Assembly (NCBI GenBank): GCA_047626155.1
Contig: JBLHRR010000006.1
Span: forward strand, 1 to 64,000
DNA length: 64,000 bases
Source of the DNA: CALGLS01 sp047626155
Lineage (GTDB): Bacteria > Bacteroidota > Bacteroidia > Chitinophagales > Saprospiraceae
Direction of reading: 5' to 3'
Of the stretch, positions 25,403 to 32,826 are shown piece after piece. The notes below the pieces were generated by a model that saw only the letters and a program-made list of their open reading frames with translations, was not told the origin of the DNA and searched no databases. How positions within the stretch are numbered: position 1 is the first letter of the stretch; every line of letters begins with the position of its first letter. Position numbers and translations under genes: made by a program.

Positions 25403-26272
25403 ATGGAAACCAGCGAATTACTAAAGAAGGTTCGGAAAATCGAAATCAAAACACGTGGGCTGAGCAGACACATCTTCTCAGGGGAATACCATAGTGCCTT
25501 CAAAGGTCGCGGGATGTCTTTCAGTGAAGTACGCGATTATCAATATGGAGACGATGTTCGAAATATAGACTGGAACGTAACCGCTCGTACCGGCGATCCT
25601 CATATCAAAATATTTGAGGAAGAAAGAGAGCTTACCGTAATGCTCGTTATTGATTTGAGTGGTTCTTCCTTTTTTGGAACCACCAATCAAATGAAGAATG
25701 AATTGTTAACCGAGTTGACCGCCGTATTGGCCTTCTCGGCGATTAATAATAATGACAAAGTAGGTGTATTGTTTTTTACAGACCGAATTGAAAAATTTAT
25801 TCCACCTAAAAAAGGGAAACAGCATATCCTACGGATCATTAGAGAGTTGTTGAATTTTGAACCGGAGGGGAAAGGGACGGACATTGGAAAGGCGATGGAG
25901 TATCTTAATAATCTGATAAAGAAAAGAAGCATCACCTTCGTCCTATCCGATTTCATGTCAACGGGTTATGAAACACCATTGCGAATTGCAGCACGTAGAC
26001 ACGATGTTATCGGTATGCACTTGTACGATATTCGGGAAGCGGAATTGCCAAACGTCGGATTGATAAGAGCGGTTGATGCAGAAACAGGAGAAGTAGGTTG
26101 GATTGATACTGCGATCCCTGAAGTACGTAAGGCATACGCAAATAACTTTACCAAGAATTTGGATTATTTCAAAAACGCCTTTCGAAAAACAGGTGCAGAT
26201 ACGGTGAGTCTCCGGACAGATGAAAAGTACGTAAATACTTTGTTGCGGTTTTTTAAGAAACGTGCGAAATAG
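25403..26272 (+). CDS. DUF58 / VWA-like Bat protein
   Basis: This 289-residue protein carries the DUF58 signature FKGRGMSFSEVRDYQYGDDVRNIDWNVTA (residues about 34-60) and a VWA-like fold with a MIDAS-type VIDLSGSSFFG. There is no signal peptide, so it is cytoplasmic. DUF58 proteins are regular partners of MoxR ATPases and probably act as its substrate or adaptor at the membrane. It belongs to the Bat operon; a short dispersed-repeat copy lies just upstream. Confidence 0.92.
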   Translation: METSELLKKVRKIEIKTRGLSRHIFSGEYHSAFKGRGMSFSEVRDYQYGDDVRNIDWNVTARTGDPHIKIFEEERELTVMLVIDLSGSSFFGTTNQMKNELLTELTAVLAFSAINNNDKVGVLFFTDRIEKFIPPKKGKQHILRIIRELLNFEPEGKGTDIGKAMEYLNNLIKKRSITFVLSDFMSTGYETPLRIAARRHDVIGMHLYDIREAELPNVGLIRAVDAETGEVGWIDTAIPEVRKAYANNFTKNLDYFKNAFRKTGADTVSLRTDEKYVNTLLRFFKKRAK

Positions 26273-26364
26273 GAAATTAATTGATTTGGCGAAAAGAATT
26301 CACGGACTCCTTAGAACCTAAATGACACACTTTATAGAACAAGCTCAAAATAGCTAATACATTA

Positions 26365-27351
26365 ATGTCCTTACATCAAAAAATAATTCTTCTCTTTACT
26401 ATTGCTTTGCTGTCGCTAAATGTCAGTTACAGCCAAGTTCGTGTATTTGCGGATTTGGATAGTACTCAAATGCTAATTGGTGATCGTGTACAAGTGCATC
26501 TTCGTATCCAGCATCCAGCCTCTGTTAAAATTCGAAATGTGGATTTATCGAAGTTGGAGAAAGACGAGCACATCGAAATATTCAACAAAGGTCGTCTAGA
26601 TACCTTGAAGTCTGGTGATCTGTTTTTACTTCAGCAAGACATTACATTCACTATATTAGATTCTGGAACCTTTATCGTACCTCCCATCGCGGTCAACTTT
26701 GATCAAAGCGGAGCCAACTCGACAAAGATGACCAATGACCTATTGATGAATGTTTTTACTCCATCCATAGATTCCATTGCCTTGGCACCTATTCGTCCGA
26801 TTCTTAAGGAGAATCTGAATGTCTGGGATGTATTGCCTTGGGTTGCAGGAGTATTGTTCCTGTTGGGGATCATCGCCGCAATTGTTTACTGGGTTAATAA
26901 ACAAAAAGGAATAGTGGCCCCTCCTCCTCCAATACGGAAAGTGCCTGCACATGAAATCGCTTTTGCTAAGTTGGGTGCTTTGAAGATAAAAGAGCTTTGG
27001 CAAAAAGGAGAAATAAAACCTTATCAATCAGAGTTGACTTATATTATTAGAGAATACCTGGAAGGGCGTTATAAAATACAAGCACTGGAGTCAACTACCG
27101 CTGAAATTCAGCAGCAACTGGTGCCGCTTGATTTTGATCAGAACCTGAAAGGAGATTTAACAAACATGTTACAAGTAGCGGATATGGTGAAGTTTGCAAA
27201 AGCGGAACCAGGAGCGGAGTTTCATGCTAAGGTTTTGGAACAAGCCCACACATTTGTGGAACGAACTAAGCCAGCGATATTTATAGAGGAGTATGTAGAC
27301 GCTGATGGGAATCCCGTAGATACGATATCAACAGGAACAACCCCTAAATAA
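26365..27351 (+). CDS. BatD-like/DUF4381-like membrane protein
   Basis: This 328-residue protein has a signal peptide ending near VSYSQ. It has a BatD-like beta domain (residues about 25-140: LDSTQMLIGDRVQVHLRIQHP, FTILDSGTFIVPPIAVNF), one transmembrane helix (WVAGVLFLLGIIAAIVYWV) and a cytoplasmic helical tail (YQSELTYIIREYLEGRYKIQALESTTAEI) that resembles the DUF4381 region. This is the usual gene between DUF58 and the VWA genes in Bacteroidota. It is likely to join periplasmic Bat proteins to the cytoplasmic MoxR/DUF58 pair. Confidence 0.8.
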   Translation: MSLHQKIILLFTIALLSLNVSYSQVRVFADLDSTQMLIGDRVQVHLRIQHPASVKIRNVDLSKLEKDEHIEIFNKGRLDTLKSGDLFLLQQDITFTILDSGTFIVPPIAVNFDQSGANSTKMTNDLLMNVFTPSIDSIALAPIRPILKENLNVWDVLPWVAGVLFLLGIIAAIVYWVNKQKGIVAPPPPIRKVPAHEIAFAKLGALKIKELWQKGEIKPYQSELTYIIREYLEGRYKIQALESTTAEIQQQLVPLDFDQNLKGDLTNMLQVADMVKFAKAEPGAEFHAKVLEQAHTFVERTKPAIFIEEYVDADGNPVDTISTGTTPK

Positions 27352-27357
27352 CTAGTT

Positions 27358-27419
27358 TTCTTTGACAAATTATAAAAACACGGAATCCCGCATGGCGGCC
27401 CGATGTGTTTGTCAAAGAA
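27358..27419. repeat. 12-bp perfect inverted repeat in the Bat operon
   Basis: TTCTTTGACAAA (27358-27369) and TTTGTCAAAGAA (27408-27419) enclose a GC-rich loop with CGGAATCCCGC and an inner CCGC/GCGG stem. It lies between the BatD-like gene and the first VWA gene. A GAATCCCGC loop also occurs at 28503-28511. Confidence 0.75.
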
Positions 27420-27447
27420 TCATAATTAATAAAAGAGAGAATAATAA

Positions 27448-28455
27448 ATGTTCGAACTATTCGATAGTTATCATTTCATGTACCCGTATGTACTACTATT
27501 GTTATTGCTGATTCCGGCATTGTCAATTTGGTACTACCTCCAACGTCGCAGGTTATACCCTACGCTTAAGGTATCTCGTTTACAATCCTTTCAGGGAGTC
27601 GCCTCTCTGCGTGGTCATCTGCAATGGTTGTTACCAATATTGCGAATGTTTTGTCTGACAGCATTGATTCTAGCAATGGCACGGCCACAAGAAGTGATGA
27701 AAGAAGAAGACATTACTGCAGATGGAATTGACATCATAATGGTAATGGATTTGTCGAGTAGTATGCTGGCTCAGGATTTTCGGCCCGACCGATTGGAAGT
27801 ATCTAAAAGGGTGGCCGCAGAATTTATTGATAAAAGAAAATACGATAGAATAGGCTTAGCTGTATTTGCGGGAGAGGCTTTTACGCAATGTCCTCTGACG
27901 ACGGATCATCGGGTACTTAAAGAATTCTTGGAAGGTTTGGAATGCGGAATGTTAGATGATGGAACGGCCATCGGAATGGGATTGGCAACAGCGGTGAACC
28001 GTTTGAAAGACAGCGATGCGAAATCTAAAGTAGTAATTCTACTGACAGATGGAGATAATAATGCAGGTTACATCAAGCCGATAACCGCAGCAGAAATTGC
28101 AAGGGAATACGCGGTGAAAGTTTATACCATCGGAGTAGGTTCCAGAGGAAAGGCTCTGGCGCCAGTAAGTCGTAAAAGCGATGGTCAATATATTTTTGGG
28201 ATGGCAACGGTACAGATTGACGAAGAATTGATGGGACAAATTGCGGATATGACTGGCGGTAAATACTTCCGGGCAACTTCTGCAAAAGCATTGGAGAAAA
28301 TATACCGAGATATTGACCGCCTGGAAAAAACAAAAATAGAAACAACAACAATTAAAAGAGAGACAGAGCGCTTCCATCTATTTGCATTTTGGGGAATGCT
28401 GTTTTTAGTATTTGAATTGTTATTGCGCTATACGGTTTTGCGAAGTATACCGTAG
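27448..28455 (+). CDS. batA: VWA-domain membrane protein BatA
   Basis: This 335-residue protein has two N-terminal membrane helices, a VWA domain with the MIDAS motif DLSSSM (VMDLSSSMLAQDFRPDR), LTDGDNNAG, GVGSRG and TGGKYFRA, and a C-terminal helix (LFAFWGMLFLVFELLLRYTV). The order fits Bat proteins, with the VWA domain in the periplasm between membrane helices. With BatB it forms the core of the Bat complex that supports stress tolerance. The labels batA and batB follow gene order; the two proteins are paralogues. Confidence 0.92.
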   Translation: MFELFDSYHFMYPYVLLLLLLIPALSIWYYLQRRRLYPTLKVSRLQSFQGVASLRGHLQWLLPILRMFCLTALILAMARPQEVMKEEDITADGIDIIMVMDLSSSMLAQDFRPDRLEVSKRVAAEFIDKRKYDRIGLAVFAGEAFTQCPLTTDHRVLKEFLEGLECGMLDDGTAIGMGLATAVNRLKDSDAKSKVVILLTDGDNNAGYIKPITAAEIAREYAVKVYTIGVGSRGKALAPVSRKSDGQYIFGMATVQIDEELMGQIADMTGGKYFRATSAKALEKIYRDIDRLEKTKIETTTIKRETERFHLFAFWGMLFLVFELLLRYTVLRSIP

Positions 28456-28479
28456 GATAAATCAAAATAAAAATGCGAA

Positions 28480-28532
28480 TCAAAATCAAAATCTTCTATA
28501 GTGAATCCCGCGTTTCAGATTTTTGATTTTGA
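28480..28532. repeat. Inverted repeat with GAATCCCGC loop
   Basis: TCAAAATCAAAATC (28480-28493) pairs with GATTTTTGATTTTGA (28518-28532) with one bulge, around a 24-base loop containing GAATCCCGC. It lies between batA and batB. Confidence 0.6.
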
Positions 28533-28612
28533 ATAATAATTTTTCTTTAATCCTTCAATATAGAAGAAGGAGGTGCTGAAAGGGAATGATCAAATAATAC
28601 ACGAAATAAGCC

Positions 28613-29641
28613 ATGTTTAAATTTGAGTACATAGAACATTTATATGCCTTTGCGATCATTCCGGTGTTGGTACTGGCATTCTTATGGATGTGGGCGATGC
28701 GAAAACGGGCAATGGCTAAAATGGGAGATCAGCCTTTGCTGGCGCAGTTGATGCCGAAATTTTCAAAATACAAGCATATTGTTAAGTTCGTATTGTTGTC
28801 TTTGGCGATGTGTGCCTTAGTTATCGCCTGGGCTAATCCGCAGTGGGGGACAAAGAAAGAAAAGGTGTCTCGGAAAAGCGCAGATATTTTTATTGCCTTG
28901 GATATTTCTACTAGTATGCTGGCGCAAGACATCCGGCCGAATCGTTTGGAGCGGGCGAAGCAATTTGGAATGAAGTTGATCGATGCTATGAAAGGAGAAA
29001 GAATAGGTGTCATCATCTTCGCTGGAAACGCTTATTTGCAAATGCCTTTGACAACGGATTATGCCGCTGCGATTTTGTTTATGAAATCAGCGAACACTCA
29101 AATGGCACCTACGCAGGGAACGGCAATCAGCGATGCCATTGATTTGGCAGAACGTTCCTTCCAACAGGATAATAAACACCAAAAAGCACTCGTCATAATA
29201 ACAGATGGGGAGAACCATGATCAGGAAGCGATCGAAAGAATGCAAAAAGCAAATAGTGATGGCTTACTTGCTTTTACCGTTGGAGTAGGAACAGTGGAAG
29301 GTGCTCAGATCCCAATTGATCTCGGTGGCGGAAGAAGAGACTGGAAGCGAGATGAAACGGGTAATCCGGTAAATACCAAAATAAATGAAGATATGTTGCG
29401 GCAATTGGCAGATGCAGGAGAGGGGTCTTATTTTAACCTGTTGGAGGGAGATGAGGTATTGGCAGACCTAAGAACTAAGCTGGAAAAAGTGGAAAAGCGA
29501 GAGTTGGAGCAACGTTCTTTTAGTGAGTTTGAAAGCTATTTTGCTTATTTTATAGCCTTGGGCTTGTTGCTAATTATAGCAGAGTTTTTGTTGTCGTACC
29601 GGAAGAGTCGATTGTTGGAAGGGAGAGAGTTTTTTAATTGA
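28613..29641 (+). CDS. batB: VWA-domain membrane protein BatB
   Basis: This 342-residue paralogue of BatA has N-terminal helices, a VWA domain with ALDISTSMLAQDIRPNRLERAK, LQMPLTTDYAAA, VIITDGENHDQEA and GVGTVEGAQIP, and a final membrane helix (YFAYFIALGLLLIIAEFLLSY). The GAQIP motif and the short tail are typical of BatB. It probably forms hetero-oligomers with BatA, and is followed after 22 bases by the TPR gene batC. Confidence 0.93.
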   Translation: MFKFEYIEHLYAFAIIPVLVLAFLWMWAMRKRAMAKMGDQPLLAQLMPKFSKYKHIVKFVLLSLAMCALVIAWANPQWGTKKEKVSRKSADIFIALDISTSMLAQDIRPNRLERAKQFGMKLIDAMKGERIGVIIFAGNAYLQMPLTTDYAAAILFMKSANTQMAPTQGTAISDAIDLAERSFQQDNKHQKALVIITDGENHDQEAIERMQKANSDGLLAFTVGVGTVEGAQIPIDLGGGRRDWKRDETGNPVNTKINEDMLRQLADAGEGSYFNLLEGDEVLADLRTKLEKVEKRELEQRSFSEFESYFAYFIALGLLLIIAEFLLSYRKSRLLEGREFFN

Positions 29642-29663
29642 TCCGTAGAAAAATAATTCATTT

Positions 29664-30413
29664 ATGTTGTCACTAAAAAAAATACTGACGCTCTGTCTCG
29701 TTTTTTCGTTTGGTACCGCTTTCGCTCAAGCAGGTCACAACCATTTGCGAGACGCAGATAAGAGTTACCAACAAGGTGATTACAAAACGTCAGAAGAAGA
29801 TTACAGGAAAGCATTGGAAGAGGAATATAGTGACAAAGGAAAGTACAATCTTGGCAACTCTGTTTATCAGCAAGAGCGCTATGAAGAGGCGAAGCAGCAT
29901 TACGAAGCAATCACGGAATCTGGGGCTGAAACTGAAATAAAGTCTAATGCTTACCACAATCTAGGCAACACCTATTTTCAAAATGAGGAGTATGAAGAAA
30001 GTGTAGAGGCGTTTAAAAATTCACTGCGTTTAGATCCTGAAAATTTCGATACGAAAAAGAACCTATCTATGGCCATGCGGCAAATGCGTATCCAAGAGCA
30101 ACAGGAGAGCGATCAAAAGGAGGACGAGGATCAGCAAGAACAAGAAGAACAGCAGCAGCAAGAACAAAAAGAAAATCAGGAGAATCAGGACCCGAAAGAG
30201 GAGCAAGAAGAACAAGAGAACCAAGAGAATGAGGAAAACCAAGATTCAAATGAGCAGGAAGGGGAGCAGCCTTCTGAACCGATGGAGGAAAAAAAATTGA
30301 ATAAGGAAGAAGCAAAACGTTTGTTGGAAATTATGGAAGAAGAGGAGAAAAAGGTGCAGGAGAAAATGCGAAAGGCGAAAGGCGGGAAAACTAAGTCGGC
30401 GAAGGATTGGTAG
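29664..30413 (+). CDS. batC: TPR protein BatC with long acidic/Gln-rich tail
   Basis: This 249-residue protein has a signal peptide ending at FAQA and about three tetratricopeptide repeats (residues 25-135: YQQGDYKTSEEDYRKALEEE, YHNLGNTYFQNEEYEESVEAFKNSLRL). A tail of some 110 residues follows that is almost all Glu, Gln, Asn, Asp and Lys. BatC-type proteins scaffold BatA/BatB from the periplasm. The low-complexity tail is common in this gene in Bacteroidota. The stop codon overlaps the first bases of a hairpin. Confidence 0.9.
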   Translation: MLSLKKILTLCLVFSFGTAFAQAGHNHLRDADKSYQQGDYKTSEEDYRKALEEEYSDKGKYNLGNSVYQQERYEEAKQHYEAITESGAETEIKSNAYHNLGNTYFQNEEYEESVEAFKNSLRLDPENFDTKKNLSMAMRQMRIQEQQESDQKEDEDQQEQEEQQQQEQKENQENQDPKEEQEEQENQENEENQDSNEQEGEQPSEPMEEKKLNKEEAKRLLEIMEEEEKKVQEKMRKAKGGKTKSAKDW

Positions 30414-30449
30414 GAGTTCGTTTCTACAGCGGAGCTGTAAACGAATTCC
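30413..30449 (+). repeat. Hairpin after batC
   Basis: GGAGTTCGTTT (30413-30423) pairs with AAACGAATTCC (30439-30449) with one mismatch, and TACAGC pairs with GCTGTA inside. It has no T-tail, so it may be a weak attenuator or an mRNA-stabilising stem. Confidence 0.6.
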
Positions 30450-30482
30450 AACAGAGGTTCTAATTTAATTTATCAATAAAAT

Positions 30483-30986
30483 ATGAAAAAAGGACTCATA
30501 ACTACGACGTTAATTCTCTGTTCCGTATTTATATTGTTTGGACAGGGAGCTGTTTTTACCGCTAAGGTAAATATGGATTCCGTTTTAATTGGGAATTACA
30601 TAGAAGTCACCTTTAAGGTGGAGAATGTGGCTAATGCCAAAATTGAAGCACCAGCCTTTATTGGTTTTAAGGTGGTGAGTGGCCCGAGTTATTCTTCGAG
30701 CACGCAAGTGATCAATGGCGATATGACACAGAGTGTGTCGAATAGTTATTGGCTGGAGCCAATGGAAGTAGGGCAGTATTTCATAAGCCCAGCTTCGGTG
30801 CGTGATGGAGAAGAATTGTTAGAAACTGTTCCTGTTGAGATCAATGTATATCACAACCCGGACGGTGTTGTGCAGAGCGCACCGCAAAAGCAACAGGATG
30901 ATTTTTGGTTTTCCTGGCCAGATAGAAAAGTGGAACCAACTCCAAAAAAGAAAGCTAAGAAAAAACGAAAGACGTATCGTATGTAA
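30483..30986 (+). CDS. Short BatD-like protein
   Basis: This 167-residue protein has a signal peptide and one BatD-type beta domain (FTAKVNMDSVLIGNYIEVTFKVENV, FKVVSGPSYSSSTQVINGDMT, WLEPMEVGQYFISPASV), then a Trp-rich linker and a Lys-rich tail. It matches the first domain of the next gene product position by position. It therefore looks like a one-domain paralogue of BatD made by tandem duplication, not a truncated fragment, as it keeps its own signal peptide and stop. The basic tail might bind membrane or acidic BatC. Confidence 0.8.
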   Translation: MKKGLITTTLILCSVFILFGQGAVFTAKVNMDSVLIGNYIEVTFKVENVANAKIEAPAFIGFKVVSGPSYSSSTQVINGDMTQSVSNSYWLEPMEVGQYFISPASVRDGEELLETVPVEINVYHNPDGVVQSAPQKQQDDFWFSWPDRKVEPTPKKKAKKKRKTYRM

Positions 30987-30995
30987 TTACAGAAC

Positions 30996-32759
30996 ATGAA
31001 AACATTCCTAACCTCCTTTTTTGTCCTCTTTTCCTTATGTGCTTTTGCGCAAAATGGTCCCGTGACTTTTACGGCCTCCATTAATGCAAAGCAAATTGTA
31101 ATTGGGAGTTACTTTGAGGTTTCTTATAGCTTGACGAACGCTAATGGGGATAGTTTTAAAGCACCACGTTTTAATGATTTCACCTTGCTGAGTGGCCCCA
31201 ATCGCGCCATCAGTACTAGCTCTATTAACGGACGTAACACCAAAGAGTTGACCTACTCCTACACCTTGCAACCTAAAAAAGTAGGGACTTATTCCATAAG
31301 AGGAGCGACGATCGCTATCAATGGAAAAACGATGACTTCGAATGCGGTTAAAATACAAGTACTTAAAGGAAAGAAGGGTTCTTCTTCTCAGGCGGATTTG
31401 CAAAACAGAATAGCTAAAGAAGTATACATTCGTGCGGTGCCCAGCACCCCAGATGCTTATATTGGGCAACAGATATTACTGGATTATAAAATTTACACCA
31501 CGCTAGATATTGATTCTTATAACCTCATTTCTGAATCAGATTACGATGGTTTTTTTATGCAGGATATCAGAAGGATAGACGGAGCTACTTCGAGAGAAGT
31601 CATTGATGGAGTGGAGTTTAGCACTAAGACTTTAAAAAGAGTGGCTTTATTCCCACAGCAGGCTGGAGCCATTTCTATAGATCCGATGCAAATGCGGTTG
31701 GCTATTGTTAGAGACGGAGAAAAAAAGAGAAGGCGTGGTTTTTTTCAAACCAAAAACACCATCCCTGTAGTGGTGAAAACGCCGGAGTTGAAAATCAATG
31801 TTCGTTCCTTACCTGAAGGCGCGCCAGCAACTTTCTCTGGAGCAGTGGGTAAGTATTACATGAATGTAGCGGCTTCTCGTAACAATTTAACTACAGATGA
31901 GTCGATTACCTTACAGATGAGCCTCACAGGGAATGGAGATATAAAACAAGTACAGGCGCCTCCGATTTTGATAAATAATGTAGAAGTATATGAACCACGG
32001 GTGATCAATGAAAAATCTGAAGAGAGTAATAGTAGTATCCTTTCGGAAAAAGTCATAGAATATTTATTGCTACCTAAAGAAGCAGGTCGGTATAACATTT
32101 CTCCTGCATTTACTTTTTTTGATACAGATAGCTTGAAGTATATTACTTTGAAAAGCTCTAATAATATTTTTGATGTAAAAAAGGGAGTAACGAAAAAGCC
32201 AACAATCGTACAAGAGGAGGAAGACTCCCTGGCTAACGCAGAAATCAGGTCTTCGAAAACAGATGTAAAACTTAGCACAAAAGGCAGTTCTTTTTTCGCA
32301 TCCATTCCTTACTGGATTCTGATGCTACTCCCGGTTTGTCTATTCGGAGCTGCGTTTGCTTACCGTCAAAAACAGTTACGGGAAAGCAATGTTGATCAAT
32401 CGTTACTTCGAAGACAAAGAGCGGCTAAAACGGCGACGGCACAGCTCACCACTGCCAAACAGTTTTTGGATAACAAAGATAGTCGGTCGTTTTATAACGA
32501 AGTGTCCCGCGCTTCTTTGGGATATATTTCTGATAAGCTCAATATGGCAAATGCTGATTTGAGTAAGCATAACATTGAAGAGAAGCTACAAGAGCTCAAA
32601 GTGCCTGCAGAACGAATTACTCCTTTCATCGATATGTTGAAAATCTGTGAGCGCGCGCTTTACGGAGGTATGGACAATGAGGCTGCGATGCAAGAGATCT
32701 ATGATAAGGCGGCGGGGATTATTGGAGGCATTGAAGAAACCATTTTGAACTTTGAATAA
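30996..32759 (+). CDS. batD: BatD oxygen-tolerance family protein
   Basis: This 587-residue protein has a signal peptide ending at AFAQ and several BatD beta domains: FTASINAKQIVIGSYFEVSYSL, FTLLSGPNRAISTSSINGR, and later VYIRAVPSTPDAYIGQQILLDYKIYT. A membrane helix (SIPYWILMLLPVCLFGAAFAY, about residue 430) and a cytoplasmic helical domain of about 130 residues follow. This is the full-length BatD layout. It closes the Bat operon proper; the next gene starts 67 bases downstream and may still be co-transcribed. Confidence 0.92.
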   Translation: MKTFLTSFFVLFSLCAFAQNGPVTFTASINAKQIVIGSYFEVSYSLTNANGDSFKAPRFNDFTLLSGPNRAISTSSINGRNTKELTYSYTLQPKKVGTYSIRGATIAINGKTMTSNAVKIQVLKGKKGSSSQADLQNRIAKEVYIRAVPSTPDAYIGQQILLDYKIYTTLDIDSYNLISESDYDGFFMQDIRRIDGATSREVIDGVEFSTKTLKRVALFPQQAGAISIDPMQMRLAIVRDGEKKRRRGFFQTKNTIPVVVKTPELKINVRSLPEGAPATFSGAVGKYYMNVAASRNNLTTDESITLQMSLTGNGDIKQVQAPPILINNVEVYEPRVINEKSEESNSSILSEKVIEYLLLPKEAGRYNISPAFTFFDTDSLKYITLKSSNNIFDVKKGVTKKPTIVQEEEDSLANAEIRSSKTDVKLSTKGSSFFASIPYWILMLLPVCLFGAAFAYRQKQLRESNVDQSLLRRQRAAKTATAQLTTAKQFLDNKDSRSFYNEVSRASLGYISDKLNMANADLSKHNIEEKLQELKVPAERITPFIDMLKICERALYGGMDNEAAMQEIYDKAAGIIGGIEETILNFE

Positions 32760-32826
32760 CATCCTTTCTTTTACAACTGTTTTTTAGCTATATTTCAGCA
32801 TAAACTCTATTAAGCAACTTTCTTTA

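Noticed and set aside
27358..28532. Treating the GAATCCCGC loops at 27.4 and 28.5 kb as a fourth hairpin family
   Set aside because: Only nine bases are shared and the surroundings differ; it also occurs nearly intact in the coding sequence at 27308, so chance is possible.
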